This document shows positions 1-8,505 of a DNA stretch of 64,000 bases, piece after piece. The stretch covers positions 248,001 to 312,000 of the forward strand of contig NZ_WNLA01000001.1 of NCBI RefSeq assembly GCF_009720865.1, given 5' to 3'. Made by a program: the position numbers and the translations under genes. The stretch is from Pseudoduganella ginsengisoli. Lineage in GTDB: Bacteria; Pseudomonadota; Gammaproteobacteria; Burkholderiales; Burkholderiaceae_D. The number at the start of each line of letters is the position of its first letter. Within the stretch, counting starts at the first letter, position 1. Under the pieces are notes generated by a model. That model ran no database searches and was not told the origin of the DNA. It saw only the letters and a program-made list of their open reading frames with translations.

Positions 1-1
1 C

Positions 2-1444
2 ACCTTGTGGATGAAGCCGGAATTGCACGGCGCCGCCATGCAACCGGTATCGAACACGCAGGCAGGTGTAGCGGCCATACAGGTGATGCAGCAGCGTGCG
101 GCCCAGGCCAAACACTGGTTCATCACGCTGCCAACCGGCCGTACACCCTATATTCGCGCCACGTGGAGCGGCCCGGATGGCAAATTGAATACAGCGCTCA
201 TCGATCCCGCCACCCGTGCCGAATTGGCGCCGGCCCGCGACACGCACGCCGGCGCATTCCTCAGCCGCCTACATTTCGACCTGTATTACGTGCCACCGCA
301 AACGGGCCGCTGGATTGCAGGCTTGTGCGGCATGGTGCTGCTGGTATCGCTGCTGTCCGGCGTCGTTACCCACCGCCGCATCTTCCGCGATTTCTTCACA
401 TTCAGGCCAGGCAAAGGCGCACGCTCGTGGCAGGATGCGCACAATGCAGTGGGCGTGTTTGCACTGCCGTTCCACATGATGGTCACGTACACGGGGCTGG
501 TGACGCTGATGTTCATGTACATGCCGTTCGCAGGCCAGGCCGTGTACAAGGATGACAAAGGCGCGCTGCTGTCGGACATCTATCCCAGCGTCGGCAAACC
601 TGCCACGGCGGCGGGTATCAGCGCGCCGCTGGCGCCGGTCGGCCCCATGCTGGAACAGGCGCAGCGCCACTGGGGCGGACGTCCGGCCGGCACCATCAGC
701 ATCGCCCATCCCAATGACGCCAATGCCCGCATCTCTGTGACCCGCGCGGCAGGGGGCGACCTGTCCAATAAACAGCCGGCCATGCAATTCGACGGCGCTG
801 GCGGCGCGCTTTTGGCAGCCAGCGGCGATAGCGCCAGCACGGCGCTGGCGGCACACGGCGTGCTGTATGGTTTGCACATTGCGCGCTTTGCGGAACCGCT
901 GCTGCGCTGGCTGTTCTTTATTTCCGGCCTGGCGGGATGCGCGATGGTGGCGACAGGCGCCCTGCTGTGGGCCGCCAAACGCCAGCGGCACAGCGGCTTC
1001 GGCGCGCGGCTCGTCCATGGCTTGAATATCGGCTGCATTGCCGGCTTGCCGATTGCGTATGGCGCTTACTTCTGGGCCAACCGCCTGTTGCCGCTGCAAC
1101 TGGCGCAGCGGGCCGACCGCGAAGTGGCTGTGTTCTTTGCCGCGTGGGGCGCCGCCCTGCTGCTGGCGCAATGGCGCCAGGGCCGCGCCATGTGGCGCGC
1201 ACAGCTGGCATGCGGCGCGCTATTGCTGGGCGGGCTGCCGGTGCTCAACGCCATGACGACTGCAACCCATGCGCTGGCCGTGCTGTTCCGCCACAACGCG
1301 CCGCTGGCGGTGGCGGCGTTTGATTTCACGGCGTTGGCGCTGGGCATGCTGCTGGCGGTAGCGGCGCTGCGGCTGGGGCGCAAGCGCAAGTACAAGGGTG
1401 AGACACTTACTCCGCTCTCGACCATGCAAGAGATTTCAAAATGA
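2..1444 (+). CDS. PepSY-associated transmembrane protein (5' partial)
   Basis: The reading frame is open from the window edge and lacks the expected N-terminal membrane helix, so the start lies upstream. What remains (about 480 residues) has hydrophobic segments near residues 105-120, 150-175, 295-325 and several more in the C-terminal third. This fits PepSY_TM proteins, inner-membrane proteins often encoded beside TonB-dependent siderophore receptors; some act as ferric-siderophore reductases. The stop codon overlaps the next gene (ATGA), so the two are translationally coupled. The downstream DUF3325 gene is a usual partner of this family and supports the call. Substrate and exact role cannot be read from this fragment. 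Confidence 0.8.
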   Translation, partial: TLWMKPELHGAAMQPVSNTQAGVAAIQVMQQRAAQAKHWFITLPTGRTPYIRATWSGPDGKLNTALIDPATRAELAPARDTHAGAFLSRLHFDLYYVPPQTGRWIAGLCGMVLLVSLLSGVVTHRRIFRDFFTFRPGKGARSWQDAHNAVGVFALPFHMMVTYTGLVTLMFMYMPFAGQAVYKDDKGALLSDIYPSVGKPATAAGISAPLAPVGPMLEQAQRHWGGRPAGTISIAHPNDANARISVTRAAGGDLSNKQPAMQFDGAGGALLAASGDSASTALAAHGVLYGLHIARFAEPLLRWLFFISGLAGCAMVATGALLWAAKRQRHSGFGARLVHGLNIGCIAGLPIAYGAYFWANRLLPLQLAQRADREVAVFFAAWGAALLLAQWRQGRAMWRAQLACGALLLGGLPVLNAMTTATHALAVLFRHNAPLAVAAFDFTALALGMLLAVAALRLGRKRKYKGETLTPLSTMQEISK

Positions 1445-1785
1445 ACGCACTGGCCCTGTTCGCACTTGCTTACACAGGACTGAGCGCCATGAGCCAGTCG
1501 ATGGCGCGCCATCACGCGGCGGTGGTGGCATACAGGGTACCGCGCTCTCCGCAATTGCGCATTGCACTGCGCCTTGGCGCCGCGGCATGCCTGCTGGCGG
1601 CCCTGGCCATTGCCATGCACCAGGCAGGAAGCGCACAAGGCGTCCTGCTGTGTATCGGCGCGCTGACGGTGACCGCGCCTGCCGTCATGCTGCAACTGGC
1701 CTATGCGCCGCGAACACTGCGTATCAGCACGGTGGCGGCATGTGTGGCAGGTTTGCTGTCAACCCTGCCGGCAATACTGCACTAA
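1441..1785 (+). CDS. DUF3325 family small membrane protein
   Basis: A 114-residue protein with three or four hydrophobic stretches and an N-terminal 'SQSMARHH' region typical of DUF3325 proteins. It starts inside the stop codon of the PepSY gene and therefore belongs to the same operon. DUF3325 proteins are found almost exclusively next to PepSY_TM proteins in iron-uptake loci. No biochemical activity is known. The stop overlaps by three bases the stop of the convergent AraC gene. Confidence 0.75.
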   Translation: MNALALFALAYTGLSAMSQSMARHHAAVVAYRVPRSPQLRIALRLGAAACLLAALAIAMHQAGSAQGVLLCIGALTVTAPAVMLQLAYAPRTLRISTVAACVAGLLSTLPAILH

Positions 1786-2570
1786 CGCTGCCGCGCCATT
1801 GCGTACTGCGACGGCGTCACGCCTGTTTCCCGCCTGAACATGGCAATGAAAGCACTCAGGCTGTCATAGCCCAGTTCCAATGCAATAGCCGTCACCGGCA
1901 ACTCTTCCGCCAATAGCGCCATCGCACGCAGTACGCACGCCCTGCGGCGCCACGCGGCAAACGCCATCCCGGTTTCTGCGGCAAAGCGGCGCGTCAACGT
2001 CCGTGGTGCGATACCAGCCCACGCAGCCAACTCCGGCATCCTGCGCACGTCCCCTGGATGATCCGCCACATGCCGCGCCAGCTTCAGCATGCGCCGCTCA
2101 TGCGGCAACGGCAAAGTCCACGCCTGCGACGGCGCATTGGATAATTCATCGATGATGACGGCCGCGATATGTTGCTGTGCCGCCGTCCACGCGCCATCAA
2201 GCTGCCACGACGCGGCGCGCAGCGCTGCAGCCCGAAGCAACTCCGGCACCTGCATTACGCAAGCTTCGCCCGGCAATCCCGCCCCCGGCACGATATACGC
2301 GCTCCAGCCGTGAAATGGTCCGTGCGCCCGCATGCCGTGCCGGCATTTCGGCGGCAGCCACGCTGCACAGCCGGGTGGAACGGACAGCCTTCCCGCTTCC
2401 GTTTCCACCACCAGCAATCCGTTCATCGACGCCAGCACCTGCCCGCGCGCATGCCGGTGCATGGCGGTATCCCGGGGCGCCCCCTGCGCCAGCACGGCAA
2501 TGACCGGCGGCCCATCCAGGCGGTTGGCAGCGTTCACAGGCAGCAATGGCGATTCGGATGTGGCGCACAT
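1782..2570 (-). CDS. AraC family transcriptional regulator with N-terminal cupin
   Basis: The C-terminal 100 residues form two helix-turn-helix units with the AraC signature ('GIAPRTLTRRF' and 'ALELGYDSLSAFIAMFRRETG', then 'TPSQY'). The N-terminal half has a cupin-like pattern ('HRHARGQVL', 'PPGCAAWLPP'). The frame is open to 2819, but the extra 83 residues are low-complexity and overlap the divergent small gene, so I start at the internal ATG at 2570, giving 262 residues, the usual size for this subfamily; ATG 2579 is equally possible. Neither start has a clear Shine-Dalgarno. The divergent gene at 2655 is the natural regulatory candidate. Confidence 0.85.
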   Translation of the reverse strand: MCATSESPLLPVNAANRLDGPPVIAVLAQGAPRDTAMHRHARGQVLASMNGLLVVETEAGRLSVPPGCAAWLPPKCRHGMRAHGPFHGWSAYIVPGAGLPGEACVMQVPELLRAAALRAASWQLDGAWTAAQQHIAAVIIDELSNAPSQAWTLPLPHERRMLKLARHVADHPGDVRRMPELAAWAGIAPRTLTRRFAAETGMAFAAWRRRACVLRAMALLAEELPVTAIALELGYDSLSAFIAMFRRETGVTPSQYAMARQR

Positions 2571-2654
2571 TCGACACATTATGGCCAAAATACGCAAGCC
2601 ACGCCACAAGGATGCGCCGATACTGGCGCCATCCCCACTCGCACAGGAGCCATC

Positions 2655-2930
2655 ATGCAAGCCCACGACATCCTCCCTGCCGGCGCCAGCACCGCGCAAT
2701 TCAATGGTATGGAAGTCCGCAAAGGTACGATCGCCGCCTTCCTCGCCAACGCCCGCTGCTGGCTCAATCCAGACAGCACAACAGCCGAGCGCGCACAAGC
2801 CGAAACGGATATGGCGCAAGCCTTGCCTGCGATGGCCGCCATCGGTGTGTTTGACGTGCTACTGCCGCGTGATCCCCATCTGGCGGCATGGCTGGCTGCA
2901 AAGCAGCAGCCGTGCGCCTGCACCAAGTGA
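2655..2930 (+). CDS. Small conserved-looking hypothetical protein (91 aa)
   Basis: A 91-residue protein with a strong Shine-Dalgarno (AGGAG at 2645-2649) before the ATG. It begins '[12 protein letters not shown]', contains '[19 protein letters not shown]' and ends with 'QQPCACTK'. There is no signal peptide or membrane segment. I do not recognise the family. It is divergent from the AraC regulator with about 84 bp between starts, so it may be that regulator's target. Its stop lies about 40 bases before the GFA gene, which may be co-transcribed. Confidence 0.6.
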   Translation: MQAHDILPAGASTAQFNGMEVRKGTIAAFLANARCWLNPDSTTAERAQAETDMAQALPAMAAIGVFDVLLPRDPHLAAWLAAKQQPCACTK

Positions 2931-2971
2931 TTTGGCTACACTGGCGCTCTCACCTATCCAAGGAGACCATT

Positions 2972-3376
2972 GTGCTAAAGACCTACCACGGCAGTTGTCA
3001 TTGCGGCGCGGTGCGCTTTGAAGCGGATATCGACCTGGCTGCCGGCACCGGCAAGTGCAATTGTTCGATCTGCACCAAGTTGCGCAACTGGAGCACCATC
3101 GTCAAGCCGGAAGCCTTCCGGCTGCAGAGCGATGAAAACACGCTGTCCGACTACCAGTTCAACACGAAGAGCGGCCATCACGTGTTTTGCCGCACGTGCG
3201 GCGTCCATTCGTTTAGCCGCGGCTATATCGAAGAGATCGGCGGCGCCTATGTGTCGATCCAGGTAGCTTGCCTGGACGATGCGACGCCGGAAGAATTGAC
3301 CAGCGGGCCCGTCAAGTATATGGACGGACGGCATAACAATTGGTGGAACGCGCCGGAAGAGACGCGCCATTTGTAA
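2972..3376 (+). CDS. GFA family protein (glutathione-dependent formaldehyde-activating-like, zinc-binding)
   Basis: A 134-residue protein with the cysteine pattern of the GFA/CENP-V fold: '[10 protein letters not shown]' near the N-terminus, 'CNCSICTK', then '[12 protein letters not shown]'. These cysteines bind structural and catalytic zinc. The GTG at 2972 is chosen because AAGGAG sits seven bases upstream and the family starts just before the CHCGAV motif. The founding member promotes S-hydroxymethylglutathione formation, but most homologues have no known substrate, so only the fold is claimed. Confidence 0.85.
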   Translation: MLKTYHGSCHCGAVRFEADIDLAAGTGKCNCSICTKLRNWSTIVKPEAFRLQSDENTLSDYQFNTKSGHHVFCRTCGVHSFSRGYIEEIGGAYVSIQVACLDDATPEELTSGPVKYMDGRHNNWWNAPEETRHL

Positions 3377-3454
3377 CACCGGGCCATTTTCAAGACAGAA
3401 TTCTGCGCACGCCGGTGTATATTACGCGCTTTATAAAACCACTAGGAGACACCG

Positions 3455-5296
3455 GTGACCAAACCCCTGTACCTGAAAGCTCTCCCCGTCGCCGTGATGG
3501 TGGCCGTGGGCGCTTTCCAGATCGCCCATGCCGCTGAAACGGCGAGCGCCACCAAACCGGCTGCCAAAAGCAAGCCGACCGTGGCCGAGGCGGAACGCTT
3601 CCTCAATGAGACGGAAGCCAAGATGGAGAAACTTAACCTCGACGGCGGCCGCGCCCAGTGGGTTGCGCAGAACTTCATCACGGAAGACACCGAAGCGCTG
3701 GCCACGTACTTCGGCGAAAAGCAGCTGTCGCTGGCGGGTGATGCCGCGCTGGCGGCGCGCCGCTACAATGGCTTGAAACTGAAAGACGATTACGCCCGCA
3801 AGCTGAAGTTCCTGCAACTGACGCTGATGCTGCCGGACGCCAAAGAGCGTGAAGCGTATGCCGCCAAGCAGGCCGGCCTGAACGCGGCTTACGGCAAAGG
3901 CAAATACTGCCCGCCGGGCGGCGAATGCATGCCGCTGGGCGAACTGGAAAAAGTGCTGGCCACCAGCCGCGACCCGGCCAAGCTGAAAGAAATCTGGACT
4001 GGCTGGCACGCGCAATCGCCGGCCTACAAGCAGATGTACGTTGATTACGTGGCGCTGTCCAACAAGGGCGCACGCGAAATGGGCTTTGCCGATACGGGCG
4101 CCCTGTGGCGCTCGCAGTATGACATGCCGCCAGAGGCTTTTGCCGCCGAGATGGAACGCATTTGGCAGCAAGTCAAGCCGCTGTACGACTCGCTGCACAC
4201 CTACACCCGCTATAAACTGCGCGCAGCGTATGGCCCGGACGTGGTGCCGGCCACCGGCCCGATTCCTGCCCACCTGTTCGGCAATATGTGGAGCCAGAGC
4301 TGGGAAAACATTTACCCGCTGCTCAAGCCTGCCGCCAACGCCGGCAACTATGACTTGACCAAGGTGTTGGAAGAGCGCAAGACCGACGCCAAGCAAATGA
4401 CGCAGTACGCGGAAAAATTCTACACGTCGCTGGGCATGCGCAAGCTGCCGGAAACGTTCTGGGAGCGTTCGCTGCTGACCAAGCCGCGCGACCGTGAAGT
4501 GGTGTGCCACGCTTCCGCCTGGACGCTGGATGGCAAAGAAGACGTGCGCATCAAGATGTGCATCCGCCCGACCGATGAAGAATTCAAGGTCATCCACCAT
4601 GAGCTGGGCCACATCTATTACGACCTGGCCTACAACAAGCAGCCATTCCTGTTCCAGGGCGGCGCCAATGACGGCTTCCACGAAGCCATCGGCGACACGG
4701 TGGCGCTGTCGATCACGCCGGACTACCTGAAGAAAATCGGCTTGATGGACCAGAACCAGCAGGCAGGCGACGACGTCTCCGAACTGATGCAGCGCGCGCT
4801 GGCGAAAGTCGCGTTCCTGCCGTTCGCGTACATGGTCGACAAATGGCGCTGGGATGTCTATGCCGGCAAAGTGCAGCCGGCCGATTACGACAAGACGTGG
4901 TGGCAGCTGCGCGAACAGTACATGGGCATGTCGCGTCCAGGTCCGATCACGGCCAATGGCTTTGATGCGGGCGCCAAGTACCACGTGGCGGCCGACGTAC
5001 CGTACGCGCGCTACTTCCTGGCGCACATGCTGCAGTTCCAGTTCCACCGCGCGCTGTGCAAGGAAGCCGGCTACACGGGACCGCTGCACCGCTGCTCAAT
5101 CTATGGCAATGAAAAAGCCGGCGCCAAATTCCAGAAGATGCTGGAAATGGGCGCCAGCAAGCCATGGCCGGAAGCGCTGAAAGCCATTTCCGGCGAAGAC
5201 CGCATCGACGGCCAGGCGCTGGTGGATTATTTCGCGCCGCTGAAGACGTGGCTGGATGAGCAAAACCGCCAGCTGGCGGCTGCCGACAAGAAGTAA
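3455..5296 (+). CDS. Peptidase family M2 (angiotensin-converting-enzyme-like dipeptidyl carboxypeptidase)
   Basis: 613 residues with an N-terminal signal peptide (cut near 'AHA-AET'), so exported to the periplasm or beyond. The gluzincin zinc site is clear: 'HHELGH' around residue 381 and the third ligand in 'HEAIGD' about 25 residues later. The length equals a single ACE catalytic domain. ACE-like enzymes remove C-terminal dipeptides from peptides, pointing to peptide nutrition or processing. The start is GTG with AGGAGAC just upstream. A strong terminator follows at 5311, so the gene appears monocistronic. Confidence 0.92.
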   Translation: MTKPLYLKALPVAVMVAVGAFQIAHAAETASATKPAAKSKPTVAEAERFLNETEAKMEKLNLDGGRAQWVAQNFITEDTEALATYFGEKQLSLAGDAALAARRYNGLKLKDDYARKLKFLQLTLMLPDAKEREAYAAKQAGLNAAYGKGKYCPPGGECMPLGELEKVLATSRDPAKLKEIWTGWHAQSPAYKQMYVDYVALSNKGAREMGFADTGALWRSQYDMPPEAFAAEMERIWQQVKPLYDSLHTYTRYKLRAAYGPDVVPATGPIPAHLFGNMWSQSWENIYPLLKPAANAGNYDLTKVLEERKTDAKQMTQYAEKFYTSLGMRKLPETFWERSLLTKPRDREVVCHASAWTLDGKEDVRIKMCIRPTDEEFKVIHHELGHIYYDLAYNKQPFLFQGGANDGFHEAIGDTVALSITPDYLKKIGLMDQNQQAGDDVSELMQRALAKVAFLPFAYMVDKWRWDVYAGKVQPADYDKTWWQLREQYMGMSRPGPITANGFDAGAKYHVAADVPYARYFLAHMLQFQFHRALCKEAGYTGPLHRCSIYGNEKAGAKFQKMLEMGASKPWPEALKAISGEDRIDGQALVDYFAPLKTWLDEQNRQLAAADKK

Positions 5297-5310
5297 TAGC
5301 GTAAAGCAAG

Positions 5311-5338
5311 CGGGCCTGTGAAAACAGGCCCGTTTTTT
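5311..5338 (+). terminator. Rho-independent terminator after the M2 peptidase
   Basis: A perfect 9-bp stem (CGGGCCTGT/ACAGGCCCG) with a GAAA tetraloop is followed by six T. It lies 14 bases after the peptidase stop. The SnoaL-like gene ends at 5341 on the other strand; because no long A-run precedes the stem, the signal is best oriented for the + strand. Confidence 0.9.
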
Positions 5339-5340
5339 AT

Positions 5341-5739
5341 TTATACGGCCACCGCGCCGATCTGCTGCAGCAATCCCAGCCTGTCCACCTGTTGCCAGGC
5401 GCGGGTGATGCGCCCGTCGCGCAACTGGTAAATCACATTGGCTGTCTGCGTCACGGCTTTGCCCGTTGCGGGCGTGCCGGCAAACGGGCCGTTGTGCGTG
5501 GCGTCAAAGCGCCAACGCACCGCTACCCTGTCGCCTTCCGCAATCACGTCTTCGATGGTGAAGCGCACGTCGGGAAAACCTTTGCGCAGCGACACGATAC
5601 TGGCCGCGAATTCTTCCGGTCCCTTTTCGCCACGGCTGCCCTGGAAATCATCGGACACCAGCGCCTTCATTACTTCCACATCACCCGTGTTAAACCCTTC
5701 GTCGTACAGCTTGCGGATCACTTGCTTGTTGTCGCTCAC
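5341..5739 (-). CDS. SnoaL-like / ester cyclase family protein
   Basis: A 132-residue single-domain protein of the NTF2-like fold. The pattern 'IRKLYDEGFNTGDVEVM', 'DVRFTIEDVIAEGDRVAVRW' and 'GRITRAWQQVDRLGLLQQIG' is typical of SnoaL-like ester cyclases. Such proteins are small polyketide cyclases or, more often in bacteria, enzymes of unknown substrate. A Shine-Dalgarno (GAGGAG) precedes the ATG. It is convergent with the M2 peptidase and divergent from the PEP-CTERM gene. No polyketide genes are nearby, so a biosynthetic role is unsupported. Confidence 0.82.
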   Translation of the reverse strand: MSDNKQVIRKLYDEGFNTGDVEVMKALVSDDFQGSRGEKGPEEFAASIVSLRKGFPDVRFTIEDVIAEGDRVAVRWRFDATHNGPFAGTPATGKAVTQTANVIYQLRDGRITRAWQQVDRLGLLQQIGAVAV

Positions 5740-5767
5740 GTGTTACTCCTCGGTAAAGTATTCGAAA

Positions 5768-5796
5768 TGTGTCTTTTGTGATGACGAAAAGACACA
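5768..5796. promoter_or_regulatory. Perfect 10-bp inverted repeat in a divergent promoter region
   Basis: TGTGTCTTTT at 5768-5777 is repeated as its reverse complement at 5787-5796 with nine bases between. It sits in the 131-bp gap between the divergent SnoaL-like and PEP-CTERM genes. It may be an operator or an mRNA leader hairpin; no regulator is encoded beside it. Confidence 0.5.
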
Positions 5797-5870
5797 GATC
5801 ATTAACTTACCACTCATCTTATCAATTTGCTTGCGATAAAATTTCAACAACATTTAACGGAGATCAGGCC

Positions 5871-6554
5871 ATGCAAATTGCTACCCTCATAAAACCTGCG
5901 CTGGCAGCAATGCTGCTGGGTGCAGCGCTGCACGCATCGGCGGCCGCCATTGCCACATTTGACGACCTGCCCAACCCGCCAGCCATCAATACCGGCACCG
6001 GTCTCCAGTACACCAACTTCACCAACAGCCTCGACTACGCGGGCGTCACGTGGGATGCGCGCTTTTCCGTGGTGGGCGACGCATACCGCGTGGGCGGCCC
6101 ATCCGGCCCCACATTCGGCATTGCCCATTCCGGCCATTATTTCGTCACCAACCAGGATGGCAATTCCGGCCTCACCATCACCACCGATAAAGTGCTGACG
6201 GGAGCGTGGTTCGGGCGCAACCAGTATTACGGCTACAGCGAAGGCGGCGCGGACCAAGTCACCATTGTGGCGGTGGCTGGCGGCACGGACCTGGCTTCCA
6301 TCGTCTTCAACTTGCCCGATACGCATCCCGGCTTGCCGGAACCACTTTCCTTCATTGACACCAGCAGCTTTGCATCGCTGTCCGGCATCACAGGCTACCG
6401 CATTGACCGGCATGAACTGGGGACGCAAAGCGGCCACTGGGTCGCGGATGATTTTCAGTTTGCGGAAGTGTCGAATGTGCCGGAGCCAGCGACGTGGACC
6501 ATGCTGGCGGCGGGATTGGGATGGCTGGCGTGGCGCCGGCGCCGCCGCGCTTAG
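5871..6554 (+). CDS. PEP-CTERM sorting-domain protein (HAF/garlic-lectin-like surface protein, function unknown)
   Basis: 227 residues: signal peptide to about residue 24, an Ala/Gly/Thr-rich extracytoplasmic body, and a C-terminal sorting signal 'VPEPATWTMLAAGLGWLAW' followed by an arginine cluster. PEP-CTERM proteins are cut and processed by an exosortase and usually end up in exopolysaccharide or on the surface. The open frame extends upstream to 5769, but the ATG at 5871 is followed directly by the signal peptide and preceded by CGGAGAT. No exosortase is in this window. A second PEP-CTERM protein is at 59112. The HAF/lectin wording is only descriptive of a beta-rich body; the function is unknown. 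Confidence 0.85.
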   Translation: MQIATLIKPALAAMLLGAALHASAAAIATFDDLPNPPAINTGTGLQYTNFTNSLDYAGVTWDARFSVVGDAYRVGGPSGPTFGIAHSGHYFVTNQDGNSGLTITTDKVLTGAWFGRNQYYGYSEGGADQVTIVAVAGGTDLASIVFNLPDTHPGLPEPLSFIDTSSFASLSGITGYRIDRHELGTQSGHWVADDFQFAEVSNVPEPATWTMLAAGLGWLAWRRRRRA

Positions 6555-6592
6555 GCTGACTTGGACATGGCTGCGCTGCTACACTCGCGGCC

Positions 6593-6976
6593 ATGAAAAC
6601 ACGACGTTTATTATTTGCCGCGCTGGCCGCAGCGGCGACACTCGCTGCGCTGGCTTTCAGCACCTGGCGCAACCACTCCGGCGATCCAGTAATGGCCAAC
6701 CGCCAGCGCGCGCAGGAAGTGCTGCGCCAGGTGTGCCCCGTGTCGCGCGACGCGGACCAGGTCCGCACGATCGGCGCCAAACTGGCCGCGCATGAACCGG
6801 CGCGCACGTTGATCTGGGCGGGACCGCAACTGCTGTATGCCAGCGACCCCGCCTTTACGGCACCGGCCCCGCTGCTGACCGGCGCCCAGCGCGCCCAGCC
6901 AGGGTGGACCGGCTGGGCCGAAGTGGATTTGCCGTGCGGCTTATCCGTGCAGCGCTTCCAGCAAACCGGCCGCTGA
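6593..6976 (+). CDS. Small secreted or membrane-anchored hypothetical protein
   Basis: 127 residues with an N-terminal hydrophobic segment (residues about 6-22, 'LLFAALAAAATLAALAF') preceded by 'MKTRR', which is a signal peptide or membrane anchor. The rest is soluble, with two cysteines ('QVCPVS', 'LPCGLS') that could form a periplasmic disulfide. No family was recognised and no clear Shine-Dalgarno was found. The gene lies 38 bp after the PEP-CTERM gene and converges on the amylase. Confidence 0.55.
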   Translation: MKTRRLLFAALAAAATLAALAFSTWRNHSGDPVMANRQRAQEVLRQVCPVSRDADQVRTIGAKLAAHEPARTLIWAGPQLLYASDPAFTAPAPLLTGAQRAQPGWTGWAEVDLPCGLSVQRFQQTGR

Positions 6977-6978
6977 CC

Positions 6979-8337
6979 TTAGTGCGCCTTGCCCGCGCTG
7001 ATCGTCCAGCGCCATGGCGCCAGGGCCGCCGGTTTGCCATCCTTGCCGGTGTACTGCTGCTGCGCGCCGGACAAGTTCACCGCCACGTCCACCACGTTGG
7101 CGCCACGCGTACGGGTAAACGCAAACACATTCTCGTTGCCCGCGTCGCGCACCACCATGTCGCCGCCGTACTGGCCATTCCACAGCGCCGGATTGGCGTG
7201 CTTCAGCTTTGCCAAGCCCGCATAGAACGGCGTCAGTTCATATTTTTTCCAGTCGATCGGATCTTTTTCAAAGAATTCCAGCCGCTTGTCGATGCCCGAT
7301 TCCTGGCCGTTGTACACCAGCGGCATGCCGGGCAACGTGAACGTCAGCACGGCCATGGCCTGGTAGGCGGGACCATACAATTCGCGGTCGGTGCCGACCC
7401 ACGAATTGAAGTCATGGTTATTGGTGAAGCGCATGCGATACGCGTCGGCGGGATAGACGCGCGGCGGCTTGGCGACCCAGTCGCGCAGCAATTGCGCGCC
7501 ACCTTCGCCTTTTGCGATCTTGCGCATCGTGTCGGCCAAATCCCAGCTGTACGTCGCGTCAAATGCGCGGTCGTGCATTTCCACCCAGTCGCCTTCAGCC
7601 AGCATGAAAATCGGCTTGATCTTGTTCAGATCCGCCACGGCCTGCTGCCAATACGCCTGCGGCACGCCGCTGGCAACGTCGCAGCGGAAGCCATCGATAT
7701 CGGCTTCACGCAGCCAGTACGCCATGGCCTCCGTCATGGCCGGCCACAGCGCCTTGCTGGTGTAATCGAGCCCCACCACGTCTTCCCAGATTTCCTGGGT
7801 CGGGCCTTCGCCATACGTCACCGGATAGACGTTACCTTCCGCGTTTTTCTTGTAATACTCGGGATGCTGCTTTACCCACGGGTGATCCCACGCCGTATGA
7901 TTCGGCACCCAGTCCAGGATGACTTTCATGCCCATGCCGTGGGCCTGCTTCACCAGGCGCTTTAAATCCGCCAGCGTACCGAATTCCGGATTGACACCCG
8001 TGTAATCGGATACCGCGTAATAGCTGCCCAGCGTGCCTTTGCGCTTGTCCTTGCCGATCGGGTTCACCGGCATCAGCCACAGGATGTCTGCGCCCAGTTT
8101 TTTCAGGCGCGGCAAATCACGGGTCACCGCATTGAACGTGCCTTCCTTGCTGTACTGGCGCACATTGACCTGGTACAGCGTGGCGTTGCGCGACCACGCC
8201 ACGTGCTCCATGACAGATGGCGCCTCGGCCGCCGGAACAGCGGGAACGCCAGCTGCGCCGGCAGCACCGGGCAAGGCGAAGGTCAGGGCCAGCGTGGCAG
8301 CCAGGGTCAATGGGGCAAAACGGGTCAGGGTGCGCAT
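6979..8337 (-). CDS. Secreted GH13 alpha-amylase family glycosidase
   Basis: 452 residues with a signal peptide (about residues 1-29). All four GH13 signature regions are present: 'DWVPNH' (142-147), 'GFRCDVAS' with nucleophile Asp220, 'AEGDW' with acid/base Glu248, and 'FTNNHD' with Asp309. The enzyme hydrolyses alpha-1,4-glucans (starch, maltodextrins) outside the cytoplasm. A good Shine-Dalgarno (GGAGACC) precedes the ATG. A palindrome at 8377-8391, shared with other genes of this locus, lies in its promoter region. The compact length, with no carbohydrate-binding module, suggests periplasmic action on oligosaccharides. Confidence 0.92.
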   Translation of the reverse strand: MRTLTRFAPLTLAATLALTFALPGAAGAAGVPAVPAAEAPSVMEHVAWSRNATLYQVNVRQYSKEGTFNAVTRDLPRLKKLGADILWLMPVNPIGKDKRKGTLGSYYAVSDYTGVNPEFGTLADLKRLVKQAHGMGMKVILDWVPNHTAWDHPWVKQHPEYYKKNAEGNVYPVTYGEGPTQEIWEDVVGLDYTSKALWPAMTEAMAYWLREADIDGFRCDVASGVPQAYWQQAVADLNKIKPIFMLAEGDWVEMHDRAFDATYSWDLADTMRKIAKGEGGAQLLRDWVAKPPRVYPADAYRMRFTNNHDFNSWVGTDRELYGPAYQAMAVLTFTLPGMPLVYNGQESGIDKRLEFFEKDPIDWKKYELTPFYAGLAKLKHANPALWNGQYGGDMVVRDAGNENVFAFTRTRGANVVDVAVNLSGAQQQYTGKDGKPAALAPWRWTISAGKAH

Positions 8338-8376
8338 AAGGTCTCCGTGTCAGGTATTAATTATTTTTACATCAAA

Positions 8377-8391
8377 TGTAGCTTAACTACA
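8377..8391. promoter_or_regulatory. Candidate operator of the alpha-glucan regulon (amylase site)
   Basis: TGTAGCTTAACTACA matches the shared pattern TGTAGT-N3-ACTACA in 11 of 12 specified positions. It lies 40 bp upstream of the amylase start, in the gap divergent from the first halogenase. Confidence 0.65.
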
Positions 8392-8487
8392 GCACTGCAA
8401 TCGTTTGCAACATATTAGCAACAGACTGCCCTTTATCTCAATAGGTTTCTCTATTTATGTGTGCTAGCCTGTCGGAATTCTTTTCTT

Positions 8488-8502
8488 CGTAGTCGTCCTA
8501 CA
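8488..8502. promoter_or_regulatory. Candidate operator of the alpha-glucan regulon (halogenase 1 site)
   Basis: CGTAGTCGTCCTACA matches TGTAGT-N3-ACTACA in 10 of 12 positions. It ends three bases before the halogenase ATG, where a Shine-Dalgarno would normally lie, so a bound protein would block transcription or initiation directly. Confidence 0.5.
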
Positions 8503-8505
8503 TTT

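Noticed and set aside
3431..5089. A 552-codon frame on the minus strand within the M2 peptidase
   Set aside because: Shadow of the peptidase; composition is Arg/His/Gln-rich and no motif is seen.
8461..8505. GTG start extending halogenase 1 by 15 residues
   Set aside because: The FAD motif sits at the normal distance from the ATG at 8506, and the extension is not conserved-looking.
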